From: Caulobacterales bacterium
GTDB taxonomy: Bacteria > Pseudomonadota > Alphaproteobacteria > Caulobacterales > Parvularculaceae
NCBI GenBank assembly: GCA_020638525.1
Contig: JACKIL010000014.1
Coordinates: 1 to 58,387 of the forward strand
Length of the DNA stretch: 58,387 bases
Direction of reading: 5' to 3'
A program made the position numbers and the translations under genes. Within the stretch, counting starts at the first letter, position 1; every line of letters begins with the position of its first letter. The notes below the pieces were generated by a model. The model did not search any database and had not been told where the DNA came from. It saw only the letters and a program-made list of their open reading frames with translations. Below are positions 16,532-24,339 of the stretch, one piece after another.

Positions 16532-17512
16532 CTAGCGGCCGGACCGATAGGTGAGCTCAAGGAACACGTCCTCGAGATCGGATTCCACCGTCGTCAGGTC
16601 GCGCACCTTGATCGACGCGGCCCCGAGCCGCTCGAGGATGTCGCCGACTTGCGCTTTACTGGGATGATACGGGATGAAAAGCCGTCCGTCGGATTTCAGT
16701 TCCGCCGTATAAGGAGCAAGGTCGGGCGCCGCCGCCAAAGGCTCGAGCGGCGTGACGACGAGCGTCTTGTTATCGAGCGAAGCGACCAGTTTTTCGGTCG
16801 GCTCGCAAGCGACGACTTCGCCATTGTGGATGATCGCGATGCGATCGCAGAGCTCTTCGGCTTCTTCGAGATAGTGTGTCGTGAGGACGACGGTGACGCC
16901 AGCCTTATGCAGCTTCAGCACATGCTCCCAGAGCTGCTTCCTGAGTTCGATGTCAACGCCCGCGGTCGGCTCATCAAGAATTAGAATTGGCGGGCGATGC
17001 ACCATCGCTTTTGCGACGAGAAGACGGCGTTTCATGCCGCCCGAAAGCTGGCGCACATAAGCGTTCGCTTTATCGGCGAGACCGAGCGCGGCGAGGATTT
17101 CATCCGTCTGGCGTTCTGATTTCGGAACGCCATAAAGGCCAGCCTGAATCTCCAGCGCCTCCTTTGGCGTGAAGAAAACGTCCATCGAGATTTCCTGCGG
17201 CACGACCCCGATCGCCGCACGCGCCTGGCGCGGATTGCGGTCGATATCGAAGCCCCAGACACTCACCGAGCCGGACGATTTGGTGACGAGCCCGGCGAGA
17301 ATATTGATGAAGGTCGACTTGCCGGCGCCGTTCGGCCCCAGGAGACCGAAGATCGAGCCCTGCGGAATATCGAGGTCGATTCCCTTCAGCGCCTCCTTCG
17401 GCGCCATCTTCTTGCTTCCCGCATAGGTCTTCTTGAGCCCCCGCGCGGAGATCGCGGGCGGGGCGAGCGGCGTCGCCTTCTCATTCTCAGGGATGATCGA
17501 TTGAAGATTCAT
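16532..17512 (-). CDS. ABC transporter ATP-binding protein (ABC-2/NatA type)
   Basis: 326 residues. Walker A GLLGPNGAGKST, Q-loop VVPQEI, signature LSGGMKRRL, Walker B ILILDEPTAGVD and switch His in LTTHYLEEAEEL are all intact, so the ATPase should be active. The C-terminal region (ESDLEDVFLELTYRSGR) is typical of ATPases that pair with ABC-2 permeases exporting drugs, polysaccharides or ions. No permease gene is adjacent, so the partner must lie elsewhere. The start at 17512 (MNLQSII) lacks a clear ribosome binding site; an in-frame ATG at 17548 has GGCGGG eight bases upstream and would add 12 residues, so the start is uncertain. Confidence 0.92.
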   Translation of the reverse strand: MNLQSIIPENEKATPLAPPAISARGLKKTYAGSKKMAPKEALKGIDLDIPQGSIFGLLGPNGAGKSTFINILAGLVTKSSGSVSVWGFDIDRNPRQARAAIGVVPQEISMDVFFTPKEALEIQAGLYGVPKSERQTDEILAALGLADKANAYVRQLSGGMKRRLLVAKAMVHRPPILILDEPTAGVDIELRKQLWEHVLKLHKAGVTVVLTTHYLEEAEELCDRIAIIHNGEVVACEPTEKLVASLDNKTLVVTPLEPLAAAPDLAPYTAELKSDGRLFIPYHPSKAQVGDILERLGAASIKVRDLTTVESDLEDVFLELTYRSGR

Positions 17513-17665
17513 GTGGGATGCGGAACCAGCGCGGCTTGGGTCTGGCATATCATGGTCCCGCCGCCTTGCGTCAACCGGATCGCCCCCGCCCTCTTGACGT
17601 AGGCCCCCGCAGGAGGCCAATCAGGCATCAATTCTGTGTGAAACCAACCTTCTGGCGACGCATCC

Positions 17666-17875
17666 ATGACCGACATCGCAGCATCCAAGGCCACGAACCC
17701 GGACGCCCCGCCGCCGCCGGAAGTGATTTATGTGAAAGAGCGCCGCGTCGCCTGCAATGGCGGGGGCGGCGCGCTCGGCCATCCCAAGGTCTGGTATTCG
17801 CTCGAAGACGGCGAAGCCGAATGCGGTTATTGCGACCGGAAATTCGTCTACAATCCGGAAAAAGCGGCGAGCTAG
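17666..17875 (+). CDS. Zinc-finger (zf-CHCC, NDUFS6-like) domain protein
   Basis: 69 residues. After a Pro-rich lead (PDAPPPPEVIYVKERRV) the zinc ligands appear in order: Cys in VACNGGGG, His in ALGHPKVWY, and the pair in ECGYCDRKFVY. This matches the small alphaproteobacterial homologues of mitochondrial complex I accessory subunit NDUFS6, which bind one zinc; a role with respiratory complex I is inferred from that homology only. It ends 13 bp from the convergent VOC gene. Confidence 0.88.
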   Translation: MTDIAASKATNPDAPPPPEVIYVKERRVACNGGGGALGHPKVWYSLEDGEAECGYCDRKFVYNPEKAAS

Positions 17876-17888
17876 ACGCTGCGCTAAT

Positions 17889-18332
17889 CTACCAGCTTCC
17901 GGTGTTCTGCATGCTCGCCCACGGTTCGGCCGGCGCGAGCGCTTCGCCCTTCTGCAAAAGCTCAATCGAGATCCCGTCAGGCGATCGAACGAACGCCATG
18001 TGGCCGTCGCGCGGCGGACGATTGATGACGACGCCCTTATCCTTCAGCCGCGCGCAAAGCGCGTAGATGTCGTCGACGAGATAGGCGAGGTGTCCGAAAT
18101 TGCGCCCGCCGGAATATTCTTCCTTGTCCCAATTATAAGTGAGTTCGACGAGCGGCGCCTTGTTCTCTCGCGCTGCAGCCTCGTCACCGGGCGCGGCAAG
18201 AAAGACAAGCGTGAAGCGCCCTTTCTCGCTTTCATAGCGATTGACTTCGACGAGGCCGAGCTTGTCGCAATAGAAGTCGAGCGCCTGATCGAGGTCGGCG
18301 ACACGCACCATGGTGTGAAGATACCGCATCAT
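17889..18332 (-). CDS. VOC-family glyoxalase I-like protein (probable lactoylglutathione lyase)
   Basis: 147 residues with two beta-alpha-beta-beta-beta halves. The four expected metal ligands are visible: His in YLHTMVRVAD, Glu in LVELTYNW, His in NFGHLAYLVDD and Glu in GISIELLQ. LELTYNW-type and PDGxxIEL-type motifs are those of glyoxalase I, which isomerises the methylglyoxal-glutathione hemithioacetal to lactoylglutathione. GAGGAGA precedes two adjacent ATGs at 18332 and 18329. It is the last gene of a same-strand run with the membrane protein at 18348 (15 bp gap) and DUF2244. Confidence 0.88.
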   Translation of the reverse strand: MMRYLHTMVRVADLDQALDFYCDKLGLVEVNRYESEKGRFTLVFLAAPGDEAAARENKAPLVELTYNWDKEEYSGGRNFGHLAYLVDDIYALCARLKDKGVVINRPPRDGHMAFVRSPDGISIELLQKGEALAPAEPWASMQNTGSW

Positions 18333-18347
18333 TTTGAGAATCTCCTC

Positions 18348-18887
18348 TCAACGCGAGCGCAGGATTTCGTCGCGAAGATAGCCTGGCCTGCGCCCGTGAT
18401 AGCGGCGCATGATGAAATAGACGATCAGCATCCAGACGACGAGAACGCCGAAGAAATAATAGAAGCCCGCAAGATCGCTTACATAATAGGCCGCCGCTTC
18501 CGGCGTCGCCGACCTGACAAGGCGCATGCGCCCATCTTCGACGAGCAACCTGTCTGCGAGCTCAACGGAGCTTGGCGTCAGATGAAATCGCTCGGCGATC
18601 GCAACGCCGGCGGCCAGCAGGCCGAATGAAATCGGCAGCGACGCGACAAACGCTCCTAAGCAAGCGAGGACATAGCCGGGAAACCGCGGGAAATGTACGC
18701 GGCGATAGATCTCGTTGAACTTTGCGCGATCAAGATTGGCGACGAGCGCAGGCTCTGACGCCTGAAGATGCGCCCACTCGATTTCCGCGCCTTCCGCAAT
18801 TTCGGCTTCAACGCGCTGACGCCACCGCCAGTAGAGCGCGCCAACCGTACCGGCGATGACAAGAAGAGCGGCAACAATCCAGATCAT
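18348..18887 (-). CDS. Membrane protein of unknown function
   Basis: 179 residues, not assigned to a family. An N-terminal helix (WIVAALLVIAGTVGALYW), a cytoplasmic-looking stretch (AEGAEIEWAHLQASEPALVA, FNEIYRRVHFPRFPGY), a second helix (VLACLGAFVASLPISFGLLA), a polar loop and a third helix (FYYFFGVLVVWMLIVYFIM) are visible, ending in a basic tail MRRYHGRRPGYLRDE. GAGG lies upstream of the ATG. It starts seven bases after the DUF2244 stop, so the two are probably cotranscribed. Confidence 0.8.
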   Translation of the reverse strand: MIWIVAALLVIAGTVGALYWRWRQRVEAEIAEGAEIEWAHLQASEPALVANLDRAKFNEIYRRVHFPRFPGYVLACLGAFVASLPISFGLLAAGVAIAERFHLTPSSVELADRLLVEDGRMRLVRSATPEAAAYYVSDLAGFYYFFGVLVVWMLIVYFIMRRYHGRRPGYLRDEILRSR

Positions 18888-18894
18888 TCGGGCC

Positions 18895-19443
18895 TCAATC
18901 GCCTTTCGCCCGCTGAAGCGCTGCGCTCAGCGCATCGGCGAACTCGCCCCGTTCACGCGGCGAAAGAAATGAACCCAGAATGAGCGTCCGTCCTTTGGAG
19001 GTGACGCGCACCTGGCTCTCATGCCTAACGGGTTTGTCGATCGAAACGCGCGTCCAGAACGGATGGAGCCGCCAGCGCGTCTCGTGCCCGGAGGGAAGAA
19101 CGCGAGACACCCACATCGCTTCAGGCGTCACCCGCACCCGCTCGTGAAGGCGGCCCTGCCGATAGCTCAGCTTGAAAGCGAGCCAGACCAGAAAGATGTC
19201 GAGCCCGCAGAAACCGATCACAGGCCAGGCGCCGATGAGGAAGAATGTAAGGCCCAGCGACAGATTGACGAAGATGACCACCGCCATCACGGCGACGAAG
19301 CCAGCGTTCGGCAGCGAGCGGTTAGGATAGAGGATCGCGTCGAACTCGGTCTCGCCCGGATGCGCCGCCGCCGGCGCCGGGAGGTCGACCGCCCGCCCCT
19401 TCATCAGGGGCGCCATATCTTCAAAGAGTGCTCGACGCGACAT
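18895..19443 (-). CDS. DUF2244 membrane protein
   Basis: 182 residues. Two membrane helices (NAGFVAVMAVVIFVNLSLGL and FLIGAWPVIGFCGLDIFLVW) are followed by a soluble domain with VRVTPEAMWVSRV, HETRWRLHPFWTRV and LILGSFLSPRERGEFADAL, the DUF2244 pattern. The family is of unknown function; I recall it often near nth in alphaproteobacteria, as here (nth about 1.5 kb away). GAGG lies five bases before the ATG. It follows the amidohydrolase by 47 bp on the same strand. Confidence 0.88.
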   Translation of the reverse strand: MSRRALFEDMAPLMKGRAVDLPAPAAAHPGETEFDAILYPNRSLPNAGFVAVMAVVIFVNLSLGLTFFLIGAWPVIGFCGLDIFLVWLAFKLSYRQGRLHERVRVTPEAMWVSRVLPSGHETRWRLHPFWTRVSIDKPVRHESQVRVTSKGRTLILGSFLSPRERGEFADALSAALQRAKGD

Positions 19444-19490
19444 TGCGCCCTCATATAGTCGCTTGGCGCGGTCGCGCCAATGGCGGCGCC

Positions 19491-20831
19491 TTAGCGCAGC
19501 GCTGCTGGCTCACAAGGCCACGAGGAAGGAGCCGCCGCGCATTCGGCCGGCTGACCAAGGTAAACAGCGCCCTCTTTCATGACGAATTCGATATGCTCGA
19601 GCGCCGTCACATCGGCGAGCGGATCGGCGCGCACCGCCACGATGTCGGCGAAACGGCCCGGCGCGATTGCGCCGAAGTCCGCCTCCCGCTCCAGAAGCTC
19701 CGCGCCAGTCTTAGTCGCGGCGACAATCGCCTGCATCGGGGTCATGCCGTAGCGAACCATGATGGCGAATTGCTTGGCGTTGTCGCCATTGGGATAGACG
19801 CCCGCATCGGTTCCGTAGCTGAGCTTTACGCCCGCCTTAAGCGCCTTGCGGAAATTCTCGCGCTGAATGTCAGCGATGTCGCGGTCTTTCTGCAGATACT
19901 CCTCCGGAACGCCGTTCTTCTCGCCCTCGGACTGCGTGTAATCGGTGTTGTAGATGTCCATCGAGAACACCGTGCCGGCTTTCTTCGCCATGCGGATGCC
20001 TTCATCGTCGACGAGACTTGCATGTTCGATGGAATCGACACCCGCGCGGATCGCAATCTTGATGCCTTCAGCGCCATGCGCATGAACGGCGACCGTGCGC
20101 CCGAGCGAATGAGCCTCGTCAATGATCGCTTTCGCTTCATCGAACGTATATTGCGGCGCGCCCGGCGTGTCACCCTTCGAGAAAACCCCGCCCGTCCCGC
20201 AATATTTGATGAGATCCGCACCATACTTGATGTTGCGCCGAACCATTTTGCGCACTTCGTCGACGCCGTCTGCGACGCCCTGGGCCTGATAATCGAATTC
20301 GGGCGCGAGATTGTTTTCGTCGCAATGCCCGCCCGTGATGCCGAGCGCAGGGCCGGACGCGAAGACGCGTGGCCCCATCACGTCGCCGCGCTCGATCCCG
20401 TCGCGAAGCGCAACATCAGAGAAGCTTCCCGCGCCGACATTGCGAATCGTCGTGAAGCCCGCGAGCAGAGTTTTCCGCGCATTCATGACGCCGAAGATCG
20501 CCTCGCGCGGGCCCGAAACATTGTAAGATTCATAAAAAGACGTCTGCGCATCGCCGGTGACGTGGGTGTGCGTGTCGACAAACCCGGGCGCCACCGTCGC
20601 ATCGGAAAGGTCGATCACGGAAGCGCCAGCGGGGATGGGTGTCGACGCAGCCGGGCCGACCATTGTGATGCGCTTTCCAGAAACCAGGATCACCTGATTG
20701 ATCAGCACTTTCTCCGCCTGCGCGTCGACGAGACGGCCGGCCTTGATGGCGACCACGGAAGCCGCGCCCTGAGCGTAGGCCGGCGCGGCCCCGGCGATCG
20801 CCGCAAGGGCGAGGAAAGATGCGATCCGCAT
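19491..20831 (-). CDS. Exported metal-dependent amidohydrolase (imidazolonepropionase/prolidase-like)
   Basis: 446 residues with signal peptide MRIASFLALAAIAGAAPAYA. Amidohydrolase-superfamily metal sites are in order: HTHVTGD (HxH), the lysine of ADLIKYCGTGG, AVHAHGAEG, SIEHASL and the catalytic Asp in LSYGTDAGVYP. Such periplasmic enzymes hydrolyse peptides (Xaa-Pro dipeptides), lactams or similar bonds; the substrate cannot be read here. The start at 20831 has GGAG eight bases upstream and gives a clean signal peptide. The gene is divergent from nth and heads a run with DUF2244. Confidence 0.9.
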   Translation of the reverse strand: MRIASFLALAAIAGAAPAYAQGAASVVAIKAGRLVDAQAEKVLINQVILVSGKRITMVGPAASTPIPAGASVIDLSDATVAPGFVDTHTHVTGDAQTSFYESYNVSGPREAIFGVMNARKTLLAGFTTIRNVGAGSFSDVALRDGIERGDVMGPRVFASGPALGITGGHCDENNLAPEFDYQAQGVADGVDEVRKMVRRNIKYGADLIKYCGTGGVFSKGDTPGAPQYTFDEAKAIIDEAHSLGRTVAVHAHGAEGIKIAIRAGVDSIEHASLVDDEGIRMAKKAGTVFSMDIYNTDYTQSEGEKNGVPEEYLQKDRDIADIQRENFRKALKAGVKLSYGTDAGVYPNGDNAKQFAIMVRYGMTPMQAIVAATKTGAELLEREADFGAIAPGRFADIVAVRADPLADVTALEHIEFVMKEGAVYLGQPAECAAAPSSWPCEPAALR

Positions 20832-20968
20832 TGGTGGAACTCCGTTATTGGCCGCCGCCATCCCTCGGCGGCGCGCAAAGTAGACTATAGAGCACGAGGA
20901 TGGGGAAGACCCGCAGGCGCCGTCCCGCTTTACCGACGCCTCGAGCCGCGCTAAGCCTCGCCCGCGCT

Positions 20969-21754
20969 ATGCCGAAGCAATTGTCCCGCGCCGACGCAAA
21001 AACTCTCTTCGCCAGACTGGCGGAGGCGCGCCCCCATCCGACGACGGAACTTGAATACAAGAACCCGTTCACGCTCCTCGTGGCGGTCGTTCTATCCGCG
21101 CAGGCGACGGATGCCGGCGTCAACAAGGCGACGAAAGCTCTCTTCGCCGTCGCCGACACGCCGGAGAAAATGCTGGCGCTTGGCGAGGACAAACTTGGCG
21201 GTTATGTGAAGACGATCGGCCTGTGGCGCGGCAAGACGAAGAACGTCATCGCGCTTTCGAAAATCCTCGTGGATCAATATGGCGGCGATATCCCGAGAGA
21301 GCGGGCGGCGCTGGAACAATTGCCCGGCGTTGGGCGAAAAACGGCCAATGTCGTCCTCAATGTCGCCTTCGGCGAACCGACGATCGCTGTCGATACGCAC
21401 ATCTTCCGTGTCGCGAACCGCACAGGGCTCGCCCACGGCAAGACGCCGCTCGAAGTCGAGCTTGGCCTAGAGAAGATCGTGCCGGCGGAATATCTGCAGC
21501 ATGCCCATCACTGGCTCATTCTGCACGGGCGCTATGTCTGCAAGGCGCGCAAGCCAGAATGCTGGCTCTGCCCCGTCGCCGATATCTGTCTTTATACGGA
21601 AAAAGAAACCGGAGAGCAGAAGCCCGCAAAGCCTGCCGTGAAGAAGCCCACCGTAAAACTGGCGGGAAAACCAAAATTGCGCGCCGCAAGCGCGAAGAAG
21701 GCCGCAAAGCCTGCAAAAAAGAAATCCACAAAGAAAGGAACCGCGAAGAAGTGA
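20969..21754 (+). CDS. nth: Endonuclease III with a lysine-rich C-terminal tail
   Basis: 261 residues from this start. It is a DNA glycosylase/AP lyase for oxidised pyrimidines. The helix-hairpin-helix LPGVGRKTANVVLN with the catalytic Lys, the catalytic Asp in AVDTHIFRVANR, and the [4Fe-4S] ligands in CKARKPECWLCPVADIC (C-x6-C-x2-C-x5-C) are intact. About 50 extra residues follow the cluster, rich in Lys, Ala and Pro, resembling histone H1 tails and likely adding nonspecific DNA affinity. No start has a good ribosome binding site; an in-frame ATG at 20900 would add 23 mostly basic residues. It overlaps pyrF by four bases (GTGA). Confidence 0.95.
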   Translation: MPKQLSRADAKTLFARLAEARPHPTTELEYKNPFTLLVAVVLSAQATDAGVNKATKALFAVADTPEKMLALGEDKLGGYVKTIGLWRGKTKNVIALSKILVDQYGGDIPRERAALEQLPGVGRKTANVVLNVAFGEPTIAVDTHIFRVANRTGLAHGKTPLEVELGLEKIVPAEYLQHAHHWLILHGRYVCKARKPECWLCPVADICLYTEKETGEQKPAKPAVKKPTVKLAGKPKLRAASAKKAAKPAKKKSTKKGTAKK

Positions 21755-22449
21755 TCGACGCGCGCGACAGGCTGATCATTGCTCTCGACAAACCCTCCGT
21801 CGAAGAGGCGCAACAAGTCATCGATCGCGTGGGCGCGGATGGCGCCTTCTACAAGATCGGCTACCAGCTAATGCCAATCGGCGGCCTTGATCTCTCGCAG
21901 CGGCTCACGGCCTCCGGCAAGAAGGTTTTTCTGGACTTCAAGTTTCACGACATCGGCGCGACGGTCGAGCGCGGCGTCAGGAGCGTGTGCAAGCTCGGCG
22001 CGGATTTTCTGACAGTACACGCCGAACCCGATGTTCTTGCAGGCGCCGTCGAAGGCCGCGCCGACGATCCGCGTCTCAAAATTCTCGCCGTCACGGTGCT
22101 GACAAGCCTCACGCAAGACTCGCTTACGCGTTCAGGGATCACGACGAAACTTGAAGATCTGGTGCTGAAGCGGGCGGAATTCGCAGCTGAAGCCGGCGCC
22201 GACGGCGTCGTCGCGTCCGCCAAGGAAGCGGCGGCGATCAAATCGCGCTTCGGCGACGCGCTTCGCATCGTCACGCCGGGCGTCAGGCCTGCCGGGGCCG
22301 ACGCCAATGACCAGAAGCGAGTGGTGACGCCAGCGGCGGCCATTCAGGCGGGAGCGGATTATCTCGTCGTCGGCCGGCCAATTGTCGACGTAAGCGAGCC
22401 TGCCGAGGCGGCGCGGCGCATCGCGGCTGAGATTTCTTCAGCCTGCTGA
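21751..22449 (+). CDS. pyrF: Orotidine 5'-phosphate decarboxylase
   Basis: 232 residues. It converts OMP to UMP, the last step of de novo pyrimidine synthesis. The catalytic Lys/Asp motif FLDFKFHDIGATV, the N-terminal RLIIALDKPS and the phosphate-binding end IVTPGVRP with DYLVVGRPI are intact. The start is a GTG at 21751 that overlaps the nth stop (GTGA), with AGGAA upstream, implying translational coupling to the repair gene. A large dyad follows the stop. Confidence 0.97.
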   Translation: MIDARDRLIIALDKPSVEEAQQVIDRVGADGAFYKIGYQLMPIGGLDLSQRLTASGKKVFLDFKFHDIGATVERGVRSVCKLGADFLTVHAEPDVLAGAVEGRADDPRLKILAVTVLTSLTQDSLTRSGITTKLEDLVLKRAEFAAEAGADGVVASAKEAAAIKSRFGDALRIVTPGVRPAGADANDQKRVVTPAAAIQAGADYLVVGRPIVDVSEPAEAARRIAAEISSAC

Positions 22450-22491
22450 GCCAAGACAGGCCGAGAATCGGGCCCGATTTTCTGCCTTGGC
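22450..22491. repeat. Hairpin-forming dyad after pyrF
   Basis: An outer stem GCCAAG/CTTGGC (22450-22455 with 22486-22491) encloses a perfect 14-bp palindrome AATCGGGCCCGATT (22466-22479), starting at the base after the pyrF stop. Only CTTT follows, so it is a weak terminator at best; it may stabilise the 3' end of the nth-pyrF mRNA. Confidence 0.55.
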
Positions 22492-22581
22492 CTTTGATTC
22501 CCGGGCTTTGCCTCCCATCTTGCCTCATGTAATCTCCCGAAACCCTCCGTGAGAGAGGGGCGGGGCTAAGGAGGCGTTTTC

Positions 22582-24330
22582 TTGGGCGATGCAGCAAAGC
22601 GCGTCGAGCGGCGCTCGCGCAGATCAATCTTTCAGGCATACCTTGCAAGCGCTCGCCGCATGGGCGGCAAGACCCTCGCGGTAATCGATGGCGACGGCCG
22701 CAAGCTCACCTATGAGGAAATCACGCGCGCTGCGTTCGCCCTTTCCGGCCCGCTTGCGCGACGCACCGCACCCAAAGAAGTCGTCGGCATTCTTCTGCCG
22801 ACGGGCGCCGGCATCCTGATCTCGATGCTTGCGCTGCAGGCGCGCGGACGCATTCCGGCGATGCTGAATTTCACGGCAGGCGCGCGCAATCTCAAAGCAG
22901 CCGCAAAGGCGGCGCGCATTTCGCGCATCGTCACCGCGAAGAAATTCATTGAGATGGGCAATCTCGAAAAGCTGGTCGAGGAACTCTCGACCGCTGTCGA
23001 TATCGTCTATCTCGAAGACGTCCGCGAAGAGATCAAACCGATCGACAAGGCGCTTGCGATCGCCGGCCCACTCCTTCCGTCAATCCTCGCCGCTAATCCG
23101 GACCCGGATGATACAGGCGTCATTCTCTTCACCTCGGGAACAGAAGGCGACCCCAAGGGCGTCGTCCTCAGCCATGCGAACATTCTCGCCAATATTGAGC
23201 AAGTCGCGCAGCATGTGAAAATCGAGCCGACGGATATCTTCTTCAATCCGCTGCCGGCGTTTCACTGCTACGGGCTGACGGCCGGAACTTTATGGCCCGT
23301 CATTGTCGGGTATCCGGTGGTTCTACATCCCTCGCCGCTGCAAACGAAAATCATTCCGAAACGGATCTTCGAGACGAGTTCGACGGTGCTTTTCGCGACG
23401 GACACCTTTCTGCAGCAATATATGCGCGCGAGCGATGAAGGCGGCATGAGCTCGCTCAGGATCGCCGTTTGCGGAGCCGAGCGCGTGAAAGACGAGACGC
23501 GCCAGATGGCGGAGCGGCGGTTCTCTTTCGAGGTGCTGGAAGGCTATGGCGTGACCGAGGCCTCGCCGGTTCTTGCAGCGAACCAGCCCGGCGATATTCG
23601 CGCAGGCACTGTCGGGAAAATGCTTCCTGCGGTCGATGTTCGCCTCGAACCTGTCGAGGGCCTTGAAGGCGCCGGCCGGCTTTTCGTGCGCGGCCCGAAC
23701 ATCATGAAAGGGTACATCTCGCCGGACGAGCCAGGCGTATTGAAGCCGCTCGCTGACGGCTGGCACGACACCGGCGATATCGTGTCGATTGACGAGGGAG
23801 GTTATGTCGCGATCCGCGGCCGCGTGAAACGCTTCGCGAAAATCGGGGGCGAAATGGTGTCGCTCGCGGTCGTTGAGAACTGCGCTTCCGCCGTGTGGCC
23901 CGACAATATGCATGGCGCCGCGATCATGCCGGATGCGCGCAAAGGCGAGCAGATCATTCTTATCACCGACAAGAAAGACGCCGACCGCGGCCTTCTCATC
24001 GCTTGGGCGCGCTCGCACGGCGTTCCTGAAATCGCCGTCCCAAGGACCGTCATCACTGTCGACAGCGTGCCCGTGCTCGGCACCGGCAAGATGGATTATG
24101 TGGGCGTCGCACGCCTCGCCGAAGAAGGGATGGCCGCGCTTGCTGCGAAAGCGGCGGCGGCTCCAGAGCCCGAACCGACGAAAAAGGAAATGCGGGACGC
24201 GCAAAAGCGCCAACGCGAGGAAGAAAAGCGCGCAGCAAAGGAAGCGCGCCGCGCCCTTCGGGAAGGAGAGATGGGCGACGCCTCGGCGGCGCCTGAAGAC
24301 GACGCCGACTTCAAGAAGGCCGCCGAATAG
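22582..24330 (+). CDS. AMP-forming acyl-CoA/acyl-ACP synthetase, Aas C-domain-like, with charged tail
   Basis: 582 residues. The adenylation-domain motifs are ILFTSGTEGDPKGVVLSH (P-loop), LEGYGVTEASPVLAAN and GWHDTGDIVSIDEGGYVAI, and the C-terminal lysine region is PVLGTGKMDY. The overall pattern, including FNPLPAFHCYGLTAGTLWP, resembles the acyl-ACP synthetase half of Aas, which activates fatty acids for lysophospholipid reacylation; the acyltransferase half is absent here. After about residue 520 a highly charged Lys/Glu/Arg/Ala tail follows, probably helical. The start is TTG at 22582 with a perfect AAGGAGG seven bases upstream; no ATG in this frame is as well placed. It converges with the PiT-like gene. 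Confidence 0.88.
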   Translation: MGDAAKRVERRSRRSIFQAYLASARRMGGKTLAVIDGDGRKLTYEEITRAAFALSGPLARRTAPKEVVGILLPTGAGILISMLALQARGRIPAMLNFTAGARNLKAAAKAARISRIVTAKKFIEMGNLEKLVEELSTAVDIVYLEDVREEIKPIDKALAIAGPLLPSILAANPDPDDTGVILFTSGTEGDPKGVVLSHANILANIEQVAQHVKIEPTDIFFNPLPAFHCYGLTAGTLWPVIVGYPVVLHPSPLQTKIIPKRIFETSSTVLFATDTFLQQYMRASDEGGMSSLRIAVCGAERVKDETRQMAERRFSFEVLEGYGVTEASPVLAANQPGDIRAGTVGKMLPAVDVRLEPVEGLEGAGRLFVRGPNIMKGYISPDEPGVLKPLADGWHDTGDIVSIDEGGYVAIRGRVKRFAKIGGEMVSLAVVENCASAVWPDNMHGAAIMPDARKGEQIILITDKKDADRGLLIAWARSHGVPEIAVPRTVITVDSVPVLGTGKMDYVGVARLAEEGMAALAAKAAAAPEPEPTKKEMRDAQKRQREEEKRAAKEARRALREGEMGDASAAPEDDADFKKAAE

Positions 24331-24339
24331 GGCTTTGCT

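Noticed and set aside
19428..20954. 508-codon open frame on the plus strand opposite the amidohydrolase
   Set aside because: Same reason: charged, low-hydrophobicity translation, no ribosome binding site, fully overlapping a clear enzyme with signal peptide.
21223..21750. Upstream extension of the pyrF frame by about 175 codons
   Set aside because: It lies entirely within nth in another frame; the GTG at 21751 gives the exact family N-terminus and the GTGA overlap.
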